NCBI GenBank assembly: GCA_002382735.1
Contig: DFZN01000058.1
Span: 21,335-51,912, forward strand
Origin: a bacterium UBP11_UBA4055
GTDB taxonomy: Bacteria > UBA4055
Length of the DNA stretch: 30,578 bases
Direction: 5' to 3'
Part shown: positions 6,371 to 14,889 of the stretch, in pieces
Layout: the number at the start of each line of letters is the position of its first letter
How positions within the stretch are numbered: the stretch's first letter is position 1
Translations under genes and position numbers: made by a program
Notes under the pieces: model-generated
What the model was told of the DNA's origin: nothing
What the model saw: only the letters and a program-made list of their open reading frames with translations
Databases searched by the model: none

Positions 6371-6576
6371 TATTCAACCGTAATTTTCTGAACACCTATG
6401 AACTCAACTATAGTCGGTTGTTCAACTTCAAGGCATAATTCGACAGCTTCTTTAATTCTTTTTATGAGCGTATCAAGTGATTTAGCCTGAGTATGGCATC
6501 CTTTCAATGACGGAACTGAAGCTACAAGATAGCCGTCTTCGTCCTTTTCGATTATAACATTAAATTCTCTGTGTAT
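6370..6576 (-). pseudogene. hicB: HicB antitoxin frame with ATA in place of ATG
   Basis: 68 codons with the compact HicB signature: REFNVIIEKDEDGYLVASVP followed by SLKGCHTQAKSLDTLIKRIKEAVELCLEVE. The frame is complete at its 3' end and overlaps hicA by one base. At the place where the family starts (Met-x-Arg-Glu-Phe), and 7-8 bp after GGAG, the codon is ATA at 6574-6576; an in-frame TAA lies two codons upstream. No ATG, GTG or TTG exists before the conserved core. Either the start was lost by one substitution or an inefficient AUA start is used. It is not in the usual gene lists because it lacks a canonical start. Confidence 0.75.
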
Positions 6577-6641
6577 TGTTTAATCTCCAATTCTACTTAG
6601 TATGTAATATACAAACATTTACGAGAAAAACCAATTATTTG

Positions 6642-6777
6642 AATGAAGGTAAAAAAGCTTTTTCGGGTAAGCCTGATCTTTTATTCTGACCGTGGTTCTC
6701 AGTATCGCAGTAACGACTTCGCAACGCGGCTAAAAGAACTTGAGTTCGTTCAAAGCATGAGCAGAAAAGGAAACTGC
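6642..6777 (+). mobile_element. IS3-family transposase (OrfB) remnant
   Basis: A piece of the rve/DDE integrase core: LIFYSDRGSQY, with the second catalytic aspartate in SDRGSQY, then LKELEFVQSMSRKGNC, which is the standard IS3 OrfB order. Similarity stops exactly at GNC, before the WDNA...E segment with the catalytic glutamate. Upstream, 6642-6680 reads NEGKKAFSGKPDL in another frame, the expected preceding residues, so a frameshift lies near 6672. No terminal inverted repeats or target duplication were seen. Confidence 0.75.
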
Positions 6778-6822
6778 GAAGTAACTTACAACAGGAAAAG
6801 GCGCCGTCGATGCTTTAATTAT

Positions 6823-8241
6823 TTATTTAGGACAAGTGTGATTTTCAATATACTTTTTACCCGGTTCCATTATGGTCGTTTTAAAATTTTTCTCAATAAG
6901 TTTTAGCTTCAAAAATTCCTGCGCTTCCGGTTCGCCGTGCACCATATATATTTTTTTTAATTTATTCGGATCAAAGCTGCTTAAGTAATCGAGGATTTCG
7001 TTATAATCGGCGTGAGCACTGAAAGCATTCAAAATTTTCACTTCGGCATTGAGCTTATGTTCTCCTCCAAGTATTCTTACGGTTTTTTGACGGTCGGCAA
7101 TTTTCCTGCCGAGAGTGTTTTCTGCCATAAATCCGACTATTAGGATCGTATTGCGGTGATCTTCGATATTGTTTCTTAAATGATGCAGGATGCGTCCGGA
7201 TTCGCACATGCCTGAAGCAGAGATTATTATTGCAGGTTCTCTTAATTTGTTAAGTTCTTTACTTTCCTCTCTGTCCTGAACATAATGGAGCTGATTGAAT
7301 CCGAAAGGATTTTTGTTATGGATCAAAAAATTCTCGCGGGTTTCTTCGTCAAAACACTCGGGATGCGCGGAAAAGATAGATGTGGCGTTCGTAGCCATCG
7401 GGCTGTCAACATAAATGGGAATATTCGGTATCTTTTTCTGATCCGTTAACAAATGAATTATGTAAACCAGTTCCTGCGTCCGTTCAATTGAGAATGCGGG
7501 GATGATAATTTTTCCGCCGCGTGCAGTTGTCCGTGAAATAATATCGGCAAGTTTGTCGGTTGCAAAGTCAACAGTGTCATGCAGCCTGTTCCCGTAAGTA
7601 CTTTCAATGAATAAAAAGTCCGGATCAGGTAAAATGTCGGGATCTCTAAGTATCGGAAGGTTTTTTCTTCCGAGGTCACCTGTAAACCCTATTCTGGACT
7701 TTTGGCCGTCTTTTTCTATTTCTATCAGAGCTTGAGAAGAGCCGAGAATATGGCCCGCATCAATAAAAGTTAAAGTAATACCAGGAGCAACCGGAAAAGG
7801 ACGGTGATACGGGATAGAAATAATTGACGACATTGCCTTTTGAACATCATCATCGGTGTAAAGAGGTTCTTTTATAACAATATTATCATCCTGATTGTGT
7901 TTTTTCAGGTACTCAATATCACTTTTCTGAATATGCGCAGAATCTGTAAGAATAAGTCCTGCAAGGTCCCTTGTTGCGGGAGTCGCATAAATATTGCCTT
8001 TAAATCCCCGCTTGACCAATAAAGGAATAAGCCCACTGTGGTCATAATGGGCATGAGTGAGTATAAGCGCATCAATTTTAGAAGGATCAAAATCCCATTC
8101 GCGGTTCTTTTTATCAGCAATTTCTCTTTTTCCCTGAAATGCCCCGCAGTCGATCATTAAAATTGTATCATCTATGTGTAGAAAATGCTTTGATCCTGTA
8201 ACTTCCTGTGCCGCTCCCCATGAATAAAATTCGATCTGCAT
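6823..8241 (-). CDS. MBL-fold/beta-CASP RNA nuclease (YSH1-like)
   Basis: 472 residues of the bacterial CPSF73/Ysh1-like family, metallo-beta-lactamase nucleases acting on RNA. The zinc motif HAHYDH (H63, H65, D67, H68) is followed by DAGHILGSSQ, FTGDLGR and the beta-CASP landmarks FIESTYGNR, IIPAFSIERTQEL, ISASGMCESGRI, and a C-terminal SAHADYNEI plus MVHGE. All expected metal ligands appear present. TAAGGAG precedes the ATG. It lies 43 bp after tpx on the same strand and probably shares its transcript. The 3' end abuts the IS3 remnant. Exo- versus endonuclease activity is not decided by sequence. Confidence 0.88.
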   Translation of the reverse strand: MQIEFYSWGAAQEVTGSKHFLHIDDTILMIDCGAFQGKREIADKKNREWDFDPSKIDALILTHAHYDHSGLIPLLVKRGFKGNIYATPATRDLAGLILTDSAHIQKSDIEYLKKHNQDDNIVIKEPLYTDDDVQKAMSSIISIPYHRPFPVAPGITLTFIDAGHILGSSQALIEIEKDGQKSRIGFTGDLGRKNLPILRDPDILPDPDFLFIESTYGNRLHDTVDFATDKLADIISRTTARGGKIIIPAFSIERTQELVYIIHLLTDQKKIPNIPIYVDSPMATNATSIFSAHPECFDEETRENFLIHNKNPFGFNQLHYVQDREESKELNKLREPAIIISASGMCESGRILHHLRNNIEDHRNTILIVGFMAENTLGRKIADRQKTVRILGGEHKLNAEVKILNAFSAHADYNEILDYLSSFDPNKLKKIYMVHGEPEAQEFLKLKLIEKNFKTTIMEPGKKYIENHTCPK

Positions 8242-8284
8242 CTTAAAGACTCCTTAATTTAGGTACTTTGTAATTATAATAAAA

Positions 8285-8785
8285 CTACTTCAGAGCATTC
8301 AGAGCAGCGTCGTAATTCGGCTCCTGAGCGATCTCCGGCACAAGTTCCGTATAGATCACTTTATGATCTTCATCAAGCACAATAACCGCTCTTGAATGGA
8401 GATAAGCCAGCGGTCCGTCAGTGATCTCAAGGCCGTAATCGTATCCGAATTCGCCTGTTTCGTAGTCCGAAAGCGTGATGACATTTTCGAGACCTTCGGC
8501 ACCGCAGAATCTTGACTGAGCGAATGGGAGATCTCTGGATATGCACAGAACTTTAGTATTATTAAGCTCGGATGCAAGCTTGTTGAACTGCCTCACCGAC
8601 ATCGCACAGGTCGGAGTGTCGAGGCTCGGAAATATATTGAGAACAAGTTTTGTTCCTGTAAAGTCTTTCAGATTGACTCTGTTAAGCTTGCCGTCAACAA
8701 GCCTGAAATCTTTCGCATTTGTTCCTTTTACGGGAAGCTCTCCTACCGTATTTATAGGATTTCCTTTAAGTGTTATTTTAGCCAT
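8285..8785 (-). CDS. tpx: thiol peroxidase Tpx
   Basis: 166 residues, the normal length of the atypical 2-Cys peroxiredoxin Tpx, which reduces hydrogen peroxide and alkyl hydroperoxides with electrons from thioredoxin. The peroxidatic cysteine is C60 in PSLDTPTCAMSVRQFN (the PxxxTPTC active site) and the resolving cysteine is C94 in SRFCGAEGLEN. The conserved arginine region RDLPFAQ is intact. It has no signal peptide and is cytoplasmic. AAGGAG precedes the ATG. It starts 11 bp after the endonuclease gene, so the two are probably co-transcribed. Confidence 0.93.
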   Translation of the reverse strand: MAKITLKGNPINTVGELPVKGTNAKDFRLVDGKLNRVNLKDFTGTKLVLNIFPSLDTPTCAMSVRQFNKLASELNNTKVLCISRDLPFAQSRFCGAEGLENVITLSDYETGEFGYDYGLEITDGPLAYLHSRAVIVLDEDHKVIYTELVPEIAQEPNYDAALNALK

Positions 8786-8796
8786 CTTATTTCTCC

Positions 8797-11022
8797 TTAT
8801 TTCAATTTTTTTCTTATTTCTATAAACCTCTCATGCGATTCACCGGGGTTAAGAGCTTTCGCAGTCGTACTTGCTACGATATAGTAGAATTTCTTCGCTT
8901 CTGTGCAGGTTGTGGTAAATTCAGGAACGGAAACTGAATCTTCCCATGCAAACCCGTCATACGGAGAGTCGGAAGAGTAAACATCATATCCCGAAGCTCC
9001 GGACACCGCGTCCCATGTTATTGTTATATCGCTGCCGCTTATTGTAGTTGAAACATTAGCGGGTGCAGAGGGTGGTTCTGCCGCAGGGAAAGTCACTACT
9101 TTGAAATAGTCTATGATCAAATGTCCGGTTTGATCGTTGTTTAGGATCCTGAGTCTGATATTATCTGACGAGTCATTTACTTTATATGCGAACTGAGCAT
9201 AAGAATTATTCTGGAAAGTCTGACTAACAACATTAGTAAAAGCTCCTCCGCCGACTGACTTTTGTAACCAGAATGTTGAAGCTGAACCTTCCTGATTTAA
9301 GGTACGGTAGTAAAATATCACAGAATCCACGCCGTTGACCGTAGGAGCAGTAACGGATGAATTCGCTGAATCGTCATTAAGTCTTACGGCATGACTTCCT
9401 TCCCATGAAGCTGCTGCTGAAGTTTCAGGATAAACATCCAGTATGTCCCAATCGCCTGTTGATAAAGTGAATGTGCCTGTTGAATAGCTCCCCCAGTTCG
9501 CAAGTTCAAAATCCTCTATCCAGCCGCTTCCGGGTCCCGATGAAACACTGAAGTTCACTATTGTATTGGGGGCAATTACATTAGACTTCAGGTCTTCAAC
9601 ATTGTTTATTGTAAGCTGGTAAGCTCCAGGTTGAAGTGCGGCAGGAAAAGAAAGTTCTACTTTTGTTGAATCACCGAGATAGCCGAGAAGTGCATTGTCG
9701 GGATTTCCGACAGCATTATTCACAACATAGTTGGTCACAAGTTGAGAAGTTACAGGATCGACCTGCTCCGTAAAAGTTAATATGAATGTTGAATCATTAA
9801 GCACCTCAAAAGTATCAACTGCCGGAGGTGTTTCGTCGAATCCGTCACTGTTGTTAATTGTTACTGTGATCTGGCTGTTCGAACCTATGATGATATCGGG
9901 ATTTGAAGTTGTCAGGTTGTCAATTGTAAGGATTATTGTCTCAAAATCTTCCGGGATAAGGTCATCTTCTATCGTAAGAACAGCAGACTGATTTCCTGTT
10001 GAACTTGCAGGGAAAAAGATATTTGTTGTTGAAATAGTATAATCATCCAGATCCGCAGCAGTTCCTGTCAAAACCAGATTTGCTGTAACAGTTTCAGGTA
10101 TTGCTTCGGAGATCGAAAGATAAACAGTTAGTGTTCCGATATTTTCCTCAATCTGATGAGATGCTGTATCAAAGCTAATTGAAGGAACGGGCGGAGTTCC
10201 TCCCCATATAGAAAACACATACTCAGGGTGATCAATGAAAGGATTTCTGTTACCCTGAACATCGGTATAAATTATGTTATTTCTGTCAATTTCCTTTTGC
10301 GACACCGGATCGGCATTGTGCCAGTCTATGAGCATATTCAGAGCCCAGTCTGAAAAAACCTGATCTGAAGAGCCGTTCAGCATATCGGATCCCGGCCATC
10401 CGCTGATAATGTCCTCATACCTGGACGCCATATAAAAACAGCTTCTGGCAAAATCTCCTTTGAATTCATCTATTGGTTCAAATACAGTTCCCGTATAACC
10501 CGGATAAGAACACGCACCGAGCTTTGAACCGTTCTCTGATGTCCATGTAGCCGCCGTTACTTCACCGAAAGGATAATTGCTCCTTCTGTTATTCACATAT
10601 CCGTCGGTCAGGTAAAGGTGGAAAATATCAGAGTACATCGGGCTGGCATCGTTGAACCAGCTTGCAGGAAAACTGTGTTCTCTGTTATAGCAGTCTCCCT
10701 CATCGGAATATCCACTGCTGCCGCACTGATCAGATACAAAGGTCCAGTTATAGGAGTCATTTCCGGCTGGATTCTCTGAATACATGTCAAGAGGGCTGCC
10801 GTCGTTTTCGTAATAATTATCAACATCAGTGGATTGAAAATGCGTCCACAGAGCATCGTATGATACTACTGTGTGATCGTCAATTATATTGTGCAGCTGA
10901 GTTTTGAGAGTATAACCCGAACCGGTCGCGCTGTCGTAATAACCCGGAGGGATCTCGGCATTTAAAGACAGGCTGAAAATTAAGGATATCAGGATTAAAT
11001 AAGAAATTTTTCTGAAGTTCAT
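8797..11022 (-). CDS. secreted multidomain endonuclease I
   Basis: 741 residues with a signal peptide (about 1-22, cleaving after LNA). Residues about 35-275 form an endonuclease I (EndA/NucM) nuclease: NREHSFPASWF at 113-123 with catalytic H116, DIFHLYLTDGYVNNRRSN, GDFARSCFYMASRY and a DRNNIIY...NRNPFIDHPEY ending. Then come a Calx-beta-like domain (about 283-395, IEDDLIPEDFE), an Ig-like/SbsA-type domain (about 400-495), a jelly-roll-like region starting GSGWIEDFE, and a fibronectin type III domain (about 655-720). The tail (ERFIEIRKKLK) is basic and lacks a recognisable sorting domain. Likely role: degrading extracellular nucleic acid for nutrients or biofilm turnover. AGAAGGA precedes the ATG. 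Confidence 0.85.
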   Translation of the reverse strand: MNFRKISYLILISLIFSLSLNAEIPPGYYDSATGSGYTLKTQLHNIIDDHTVVSYDALWTHFQSTDVDNYYENDGSPLDMYSENPAGNDSYNWTFVSDQCGSSGYSDEGDCYNREHSFPASWFNDASPMYSDIFHLYLTDGYVNNRRSNYPFGEVTAATWTSENGSKLGACSYPGYTGTVFEPIDEFKGDFARSCFYMASRYEDIISGWPGSDMLNGSSDQVFSDWALNMLIDWHNADPVSQKEIDRNNIIYTDVQGNRNPFIDHPEYVFSIWGGTPPVPSISFDTASHQIEENIGTLTVYLSISEAIPETVTANLVLTGTAADLDDYTISTTNIFFPASSTGNQSAVLTIEDDLIPEDFETIILTIDNLTTSNPDIIIGSNSQITVTINNSDGFDETPPAVDTFEVLNDSTFILTFTEQVDPVTSQLVTNYVVNNAVGNPDNALLGYLGDSTKVELSFPAALQPGAYQLTINNVEDLKSNVIAPNTIVNFSVSSGPGSGWIEDFELANWGSYSTGTFTLSTGDWDILDVYPETSAAASWEGSHAVRLNDDSANSSVTAPTVNGVDSVIFYYRTLNQEGSASTFWLQKSVGGGAFTNVVSQTFQNNSYAQFAYKVNDSSDNIRLRILNNDQTGHLIIDYFKVVTFPAAEPPSAPANVSTTISGSDITITWDAVSGASGYDVYSSDSPYDGFAWEDSVSVPEFTTTCTEAKKFYYIVASTTAKALNPGESHERFIEIRKKLK

Positions 11023-11041
11023 AAGACTTTTTCCTTCTTGT

Positions 11042-11070
11042 TTGATGAGAAATATATCTAAACATATAGT
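11042..11070 (+). promoter_or_regulatory. sigma70-like promoter of the glycosyltransferase gene
   Basis: TTGATG (11042-11047), a 17-bp spacer and TATAGT (11065-11070). It gives a leader of about 78 nt that contains two inverted repeats. Confidence 0.5.
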
Positions 11071-11079
11071 TTATTTCAA
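11051..11079 (-). promoter_or_regulatory. sigma70-like promoter of the endonuclease I gene
   Basis: On the minus strand TTGAAA (11079-11074), a 17-bp spacer and TATATT (11056-11051). It overlaps the plus-strand promoter of the glycosyltransferase almost completely. Confidence 0.5.
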
Positions 11080-11093
11080 TGATATTAATTTTA

Positions 11094-11137
11094 TTATCTC
11101 GATGATAATGAGATAAATCTTGATTAGGTGACCTAAT
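11094..11137. repeat. two inverted repeats in the leader of the glycosyltransferase
   Basis: Repeat 1: TTATCTC (11094-11100) and GAGATAA (11110-11116), 9-bp spacer. Repeat 2: ATTAGGT (11123-11129) and ACCTAAT (11131-11137), separated by one base. Both are operator-like in size. They lie just downstream of the predicted plus-strand start and upstream of the minus-strand promoter. Confidence 0.45.
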
Positions 11138-11154
11138 ATTCGTAATTTGGGGTC

Positions 11155-12342
11155 ATGAAAATTTTCATTACAATACCGGCCCTGAATGAACTTGAGAGCC
11201 TTCCGCATCTGATCGAAGATCTGAATGGACAGTCTCATAAAGACTTTGAAGTTTTGGTGTGCGTAAACAATCCCGATGTATGGTGGAGTGACCGTAAAAA
11301 TCTTGAACAGTGTGAAAACAACATTACAACTATTGAATACCTGAAGTCCGTGAAAGACCTGAAAATTAAGGTTCTTGATCGAGCATCAAAAGGCAAAGGC
11401 TGGAAAGGGAAGCAAAAAGGTGTCGGTTATGCCAGGAAAGAACTTTTCGAAGCGATAGATAAGACCGCGGATGAAAGCGATATCGTGATCAGCCTCGATG
11501 CGGACACAAGAATAAGACCCGGATTTGTCGGTTCGGTGCGAAAACGGTTCATGAAGGAAAAAAAGGCACTGCTTCTGGCAAATCCTTATTATCATGCGCT
11601 TACCGGGGATGTAGATAATGACAGGGCGATCCTCCGCTATGAGCTTTACATGAGATATTACCTTATCAACCTGTTCAAAATAAATTCCCCATACGCTTTC
11701 ACTGCTCTCGGATCAGCTATCAGTTTCAGGATTTCGGGATGCAGGAAGATCAGCGGAATTACGCCTAAAGAAGCCGGCGAAGATTTTTACTTTGTCAACC
11801 GGATGAGAAAGGCGGGGGATATTCTGATATGGAATGACGAAACTGTTTACCCTTCCGCTCGGGAATCCGACAGAGTGCCGTTCGGGACGGGTCCCGCCGT
11901 AACAAAAGGGCTCGCCGGCGACTGGGAAAGCTATCCGTTCTACGATACGGAAGCTTTCAGCCGGATAGAGGAGACCTGCAGGCTGTTCCCGGAGCTTTTC
12001 AGGCACGATGCGGAAACCGCGAGCGATGATTTCATCTCAGAGTACTTCGGAGAAAATATCTGGGCTCCGCTCCGGAAAAATTTCAAGACTGAAAAGCTCT
12101 TTATCCGCGCCTGTAATGAAAAGATCGACGGTCTGAGGATACTTCAGATACTCAGGTTTTATCAGAAAGGGAACAGCCTCAAGAATTTCATCAGGTTCAG
12201 CAATTCAGAGATGGATCTCGGACTCAGTGAAGATTTTTCATTCGAAAAGTCTTCGGTCAAAGAGCTGCAGGAGATCAGGAATGTTTATTTTGAGCATGAA
12301 ATGGAATTGAGGAAAGCTAATTACTTCTCAATGACTCTCTGA
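11155..12342 (+). CDS. family 2 glycosyltransferase
   Basis: 395 residues. The N-terminal GT-A fold is clear: ITIPALNELESLPHLIEDL (nucleotide-sugar-binding start) and the metal-binding DxD as D115-A-D117 in VISLDADTRIRPG. An acceptor-side acidic motif is likely in PKEAGEDFYFVNRM. There are no membrane helices, so it is cytoplasmic or peripheral. The C-terminal about 130 residues are helical and not recognised. The donor sugar and acceptor are unknown. A GGGG sequence lies 4 bp before the ATG, a short spacing. No polysaccharide cluster surrounds it; the convergent FemAB-like gene overlaps its 3' end by 26 bp. Confidence 0.8.
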   Translation: MKIFITIPALNELESLPHLIEDLNGQSHKDFEVLVCVNNPDVWWSDRKNLEQCENNITTIEYLKSVKDLKIKVLDRASKGKGWKGKQKGVGYARKELFEAIDKTADESDIVISLDADTRIRPGFVGSVRKRFMKEKKALLLANPYYHALTGDVDNDRAILRYELYMRYYLINLFKINSPYAFTALGSAISFRISGCRKISGITPKEAGEDFYFVNRMRKAGDILIWNDETVYPSARESDRVPFGTGPAVTKGLAGDWESYPFYDTEAFSRIEETCRLFPELFRHDAETASDDFISEYFGENIWAPLRKNFKTEKLFIRACNEKIDGLRILQILRFYQKGNSLKNFIRFSNSEMDLGLSEDFSFEKSSVKELQEIRNVYFEHEMELRKANYFSMTL

Positions 12343-13279
12343 TACTTCTGAATATTTTATAGAAAAAAGAATTGCATTTAGTGATATTAAAATAGGCTTT
12401 CTGAACTGTCCCGAACTGCCTGTATGAACGCTCGACCCCCTCTATCATGCTGCCTTCAAAATCAAACCTGTAGGTCTTATCCGAAAGATATTTGATTATC
12501 TCCCAGGTAAGAAGTGAGGCCGATTCTGAATTCTTATGGTCAGGATCGATCGAGTTTATCAGGTAATATGCGCTGTATTTTGTCCATACAACGAATAAGG
12601 CCGAATGAATGATTCCGTTCTTATCGACCGCATATATTGATCTGCCGCATTCTTTTGAGTATGAAGCGTCGTAGATCCTTTTGAACAGTTCGAATGAATA
12701 GGATATTTGTTTTTTGTTCTTAAGCAGAGAATCTTTGTGATGCTGATAGAACCCTTCCGCGCCCAGATCATATTTCACTTCCACCAATTCCGAAGCTTTG
12801 TTTATGTTCTGACGCTTGCCCTGACTGAAATTGGCGAAAACCCTTTCCGAATGAACGAGGTCTTCAATAACATAAGTGTATCTGGTAGTCTGACTGAAAC
12901 CTTTCCAGTAAAAAGGAAGCCAGTTGGTCAGAGAGAAGTGAAAATTCTGATCGAAATAATCGGATGAAGGCAGCTGGTTTATAAGCTCGTTCATCATTTT
13001 TTTTTCGAATTCCGACCTGTTTGATTCCTTAAGATTTTCAGGATAATTTATCCAAGGTCCGACGAACTGGGTCAGCTGGGGTAAAGTTGAGATCTTAAAA
13101 AACATTACTTTCTTTAAATAATACGGCATGAAAGCTATTATTTCGTTATCGGGCCTGACGATGCAGACATCCCAGTTATCATCCCCGCAGACGGCATCAA
13201 GCCACCAGTCGTACAGAAAAACGGGCAGATTACGCTTTATAGCGCAAAATTCTCTGTATGTTTTTTTCTTTCCGCTCAA
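12317..13279 (-). CDS. FemAB/GNAT-fold acyltransferase-like protein
   Basis: 320 residues of the FemAB-like (GNAT domain 6/BioF2-like) superfamily. The start YREFCAIKRNLPVFLYDWWLDAV is characteristic of a family annotated as methicillin-resistance-like proteins. The core has GKRQNINKA (the acceptor-domain start) and HSALFVVWTKYSAYYLINSIDP, then a final strand with RFDFEGSMIEGVERSYRQFG, the most conserved stretch. Family members transfer aminoacyl or acyl groups to cell-envelope precursors; this substrate is unknown. The start is a TTG preceded by AGG at 7-8 bp; no ATG occurs before residue 50, so TTG is preferred. Confidence 0.72.
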   Translation of the reverse strand: MSGKKKTYREFCAIKRNLPVFLYDWWLDAVCGDDNWDVCIVRPDNEIIAFMPYYLKKVMFFKISTLPQLTQFVGPWINYPENLKESNRSEFEKKMMNELINQLPSSDYFDQNFHFSLTNWLPFYWKGFSQTTRYTYVIEDLVHSERVFANFSQGKRQNINKASELVEVKYDLGAEGFYQHHKDSLLKNKKQISYSFELFKRIYDASYSKECGRSIYAVDKNGIIHSALFVVWTKYSAYYLINSIDPDHKNSESASLLTWEIIKYLSDKTYRFDFEGSMIEGVERSYRQFGTVQKAYFNITKCNSFFYKIFRSIRESLRSN

Positions 13280-13318
13280 TCTTAAGCCTGCAGTTTTTTG
13301 ATTTTAACTTCACCGATA

Positions 13319-13347
13319 AAGATAAGTTCTTTCGGCGTCAATATCAA
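13319..13347 (-). promoter_or_regulatory. sigma70-like promoter of the FemAB-like gene
   Basis: On the minus strand TTGATA (13347-13342), a 17-bp spacer and TATCTT (13324-13319). Confidence 0.4.
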
Positions 13348-13388
13348 GAAGTGAAATAAATTGTGGCATTTTGAATTTGACAAAAGCA

Positions 13389-14888
13389 CTATCTGATTTT
13401 TTTTGGATTGAATAATGAGTATATTAGTATCAGAACAGAGTAAAGCTCAAGCCTTCCGAGAAGCATGTTGAAGGTAAGAAGAATCTTTGAGAAATCGTTG
13501 AAGAACGCAAAATTTTCTACGGCACCCACACGGGCGAGACCCGGGCCTACACCTGAGATTGTAGCTACGGACGCGGAAAAGGAAGTTACTATATCATAGC
13601 CTTGAGAAGTCAAAAGCAGTGTGACCGTACCAAAAGCGAGCAGGTAGATAACGAAAAATGCCACTACATTTTTTATAACGACATCCTGATATGTTTTATC
13701 TCCGATTTTAACGGAAAAAAAAGCCCTGGGATGAGTGAGCTTTCTGATCTCATTAAAAATGAATTTTATTACTAGAAGAAACCTTATCTGTTTAATTCCG
13801 CCTGAAGTCGATCCCGCGCAGCCGCCGATGAACATCAGAATAATGAGTATCAGTTTTGAAAAATCGGACCAGAGATCAAAATTCGCGGATGCGAATCCGG
13901 TTGCCGTTCCGAGAGATACCGTCTGAAAAAAGGAATGTCTTAAACAGAGTCCGAAATCATTTTTGTAGTCACTCAATTCAGGATGAGAAACTAAAATTTC
14001 ACCGGAAAGATCGGAAAAATAAAGATCAGATGCAATGATCAGTCCGGCGACGATCAGTATAAATGTATAGAAGCGCCACTCTCTGTTGGTGAAAAATTCA
14101 GAAAATCTTCCCCTGATCAGGCTGAAATGCAGGAAAAAGTTTATGCCTGAAAGGTACATGAAAATAATAATAACGATCTCGATATAGAGACTTTCAAATC
14201 CAGCTACCGATCTGTTGAGAGTTGAAAAACCGCCCGTTCCGAGCGTCCCGAATGTATGGCAGAGCGCGCTGAAAAGGTCCATTCCTCCCATCATAAGAAG
14301 GATCGTCAGAATAAATGTCATGCCGAAATAGATGTACCAGAGAATTTTTGCGGTATCTTTTATCTTCGGGCTCAGTTTTTCTTTCATCGGACCGGAAACT
14401 TCGGCCTGATAGAGTTTTGTTGAGCTTAATCCGAGCATAGGCAGTATTGCTATGGCAAGAACGATTATCCCCATTCCGCCCAGCCAGTGAGTAAAGCTTC
14501 TCCAGAACAGTAGTCCCTTAGGGAGTATCTCTATATCTGTCAGTATTGACGAGCCTGTAGTTGTGAAACCGGACATCGTCTCGAATACGCAATCAACATA
14601 ACTACCGCCTGACATACCGTAAAAATAAAAGGGCAGAGCTCCGAAAAGCGCTGCGAATATCCAGCCCAAAGATACGATCACGAAACCTTCGCGGGGTCTG
14701 AAGTCGGTGTCTGATCTGAATATAAGAAAAAGCAGCGAACCTGTAATTAATGAGATCAGAATACTGTACAGAAACTCCTGAGAATCACCGGAATTGTAGT
14801 ATAATGAGAAAAGAAGAGGGGGTATCATGGATGCGGAAAGTATAATGAGCAGGATCCCCTGTATTTTAAAAACAGTTTTCCAGTTCAT
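13389..14888 (-). CDS. trkH: TrkH-family potassium transporter, membrane subunit
   Basis: 499-residue integral membrane protein with the fourfold M1-P-M2 plan of TrkH/KtrB. The four selectivity-filter loops are visible in order: GFTTTGSS, TLGTGGFS, SLGTATGFA and ISGVGPG. The inner-gate segment MFIGGCAGSTSGGIKQIR and the C-terminal MLLGRLELYSVL are also conserved. It forms the K+ channel that the TrkA ring gates. The start lies one base after the trkA stop, so translation is likely coupled. Length is normal. Confidence 0.93.
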   Translation of the reverse strand: MNWKTVFKIQGILLIILSASMIPPLLFSLYYNSGDSQEFLYSILISLITGSLLFLIFRSDTDFRPREGFVIVSLGWIFAALFGALPFYFYGMSGGSYVDCVFETMSGFTTTGSSILTDIEILPKGLLFWRSFTHWLGGMGIIVLAIAILPMLGLSSTKLYQAEVSGPMKEKLSPKIKDTAKILWYIYFGMTFILTILLMMGGMDLFSALCHTFGTLGTGGFSTLNRSVAGFESLYIEIVIIIFMYLSGINFFLHFSLIRGRFSEFFTNREWRFYTFILIVAGLIIASDLYFSDLSGEILVSHPELSDYKNDFGLCLRHSFFQTVSLGTATGFASANFDLWSDFSKLILIILMFIGGCAGSTSGGIKQIRFLLVIKFIFNEIRKLTHPRAFFSVKIGDKTYQDVVIKNVVAFFVIYLLAFGTVTLLLTSQGYDIVTSFSASVATISGVGPGLARVGAVENFAFFNDFSKILLTFNMLLGRLELYSVLILIYSLFNPKKIR

Positions 14889-14889
14889 A

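Noticed and set aside
6778..6906. Extension of the transposase remnant frame
   Set aside because: Similarity ends at GNC (6777); the rest is out of context and overlaps the nuclease gene antisense.
11155..13279. Glycosyltransferase and FemAB-like genes as a functional operon
   Set aside because: They converge and overlap at the 3' ends, so they are not co-transcribed; only a loose envelope theme links them.
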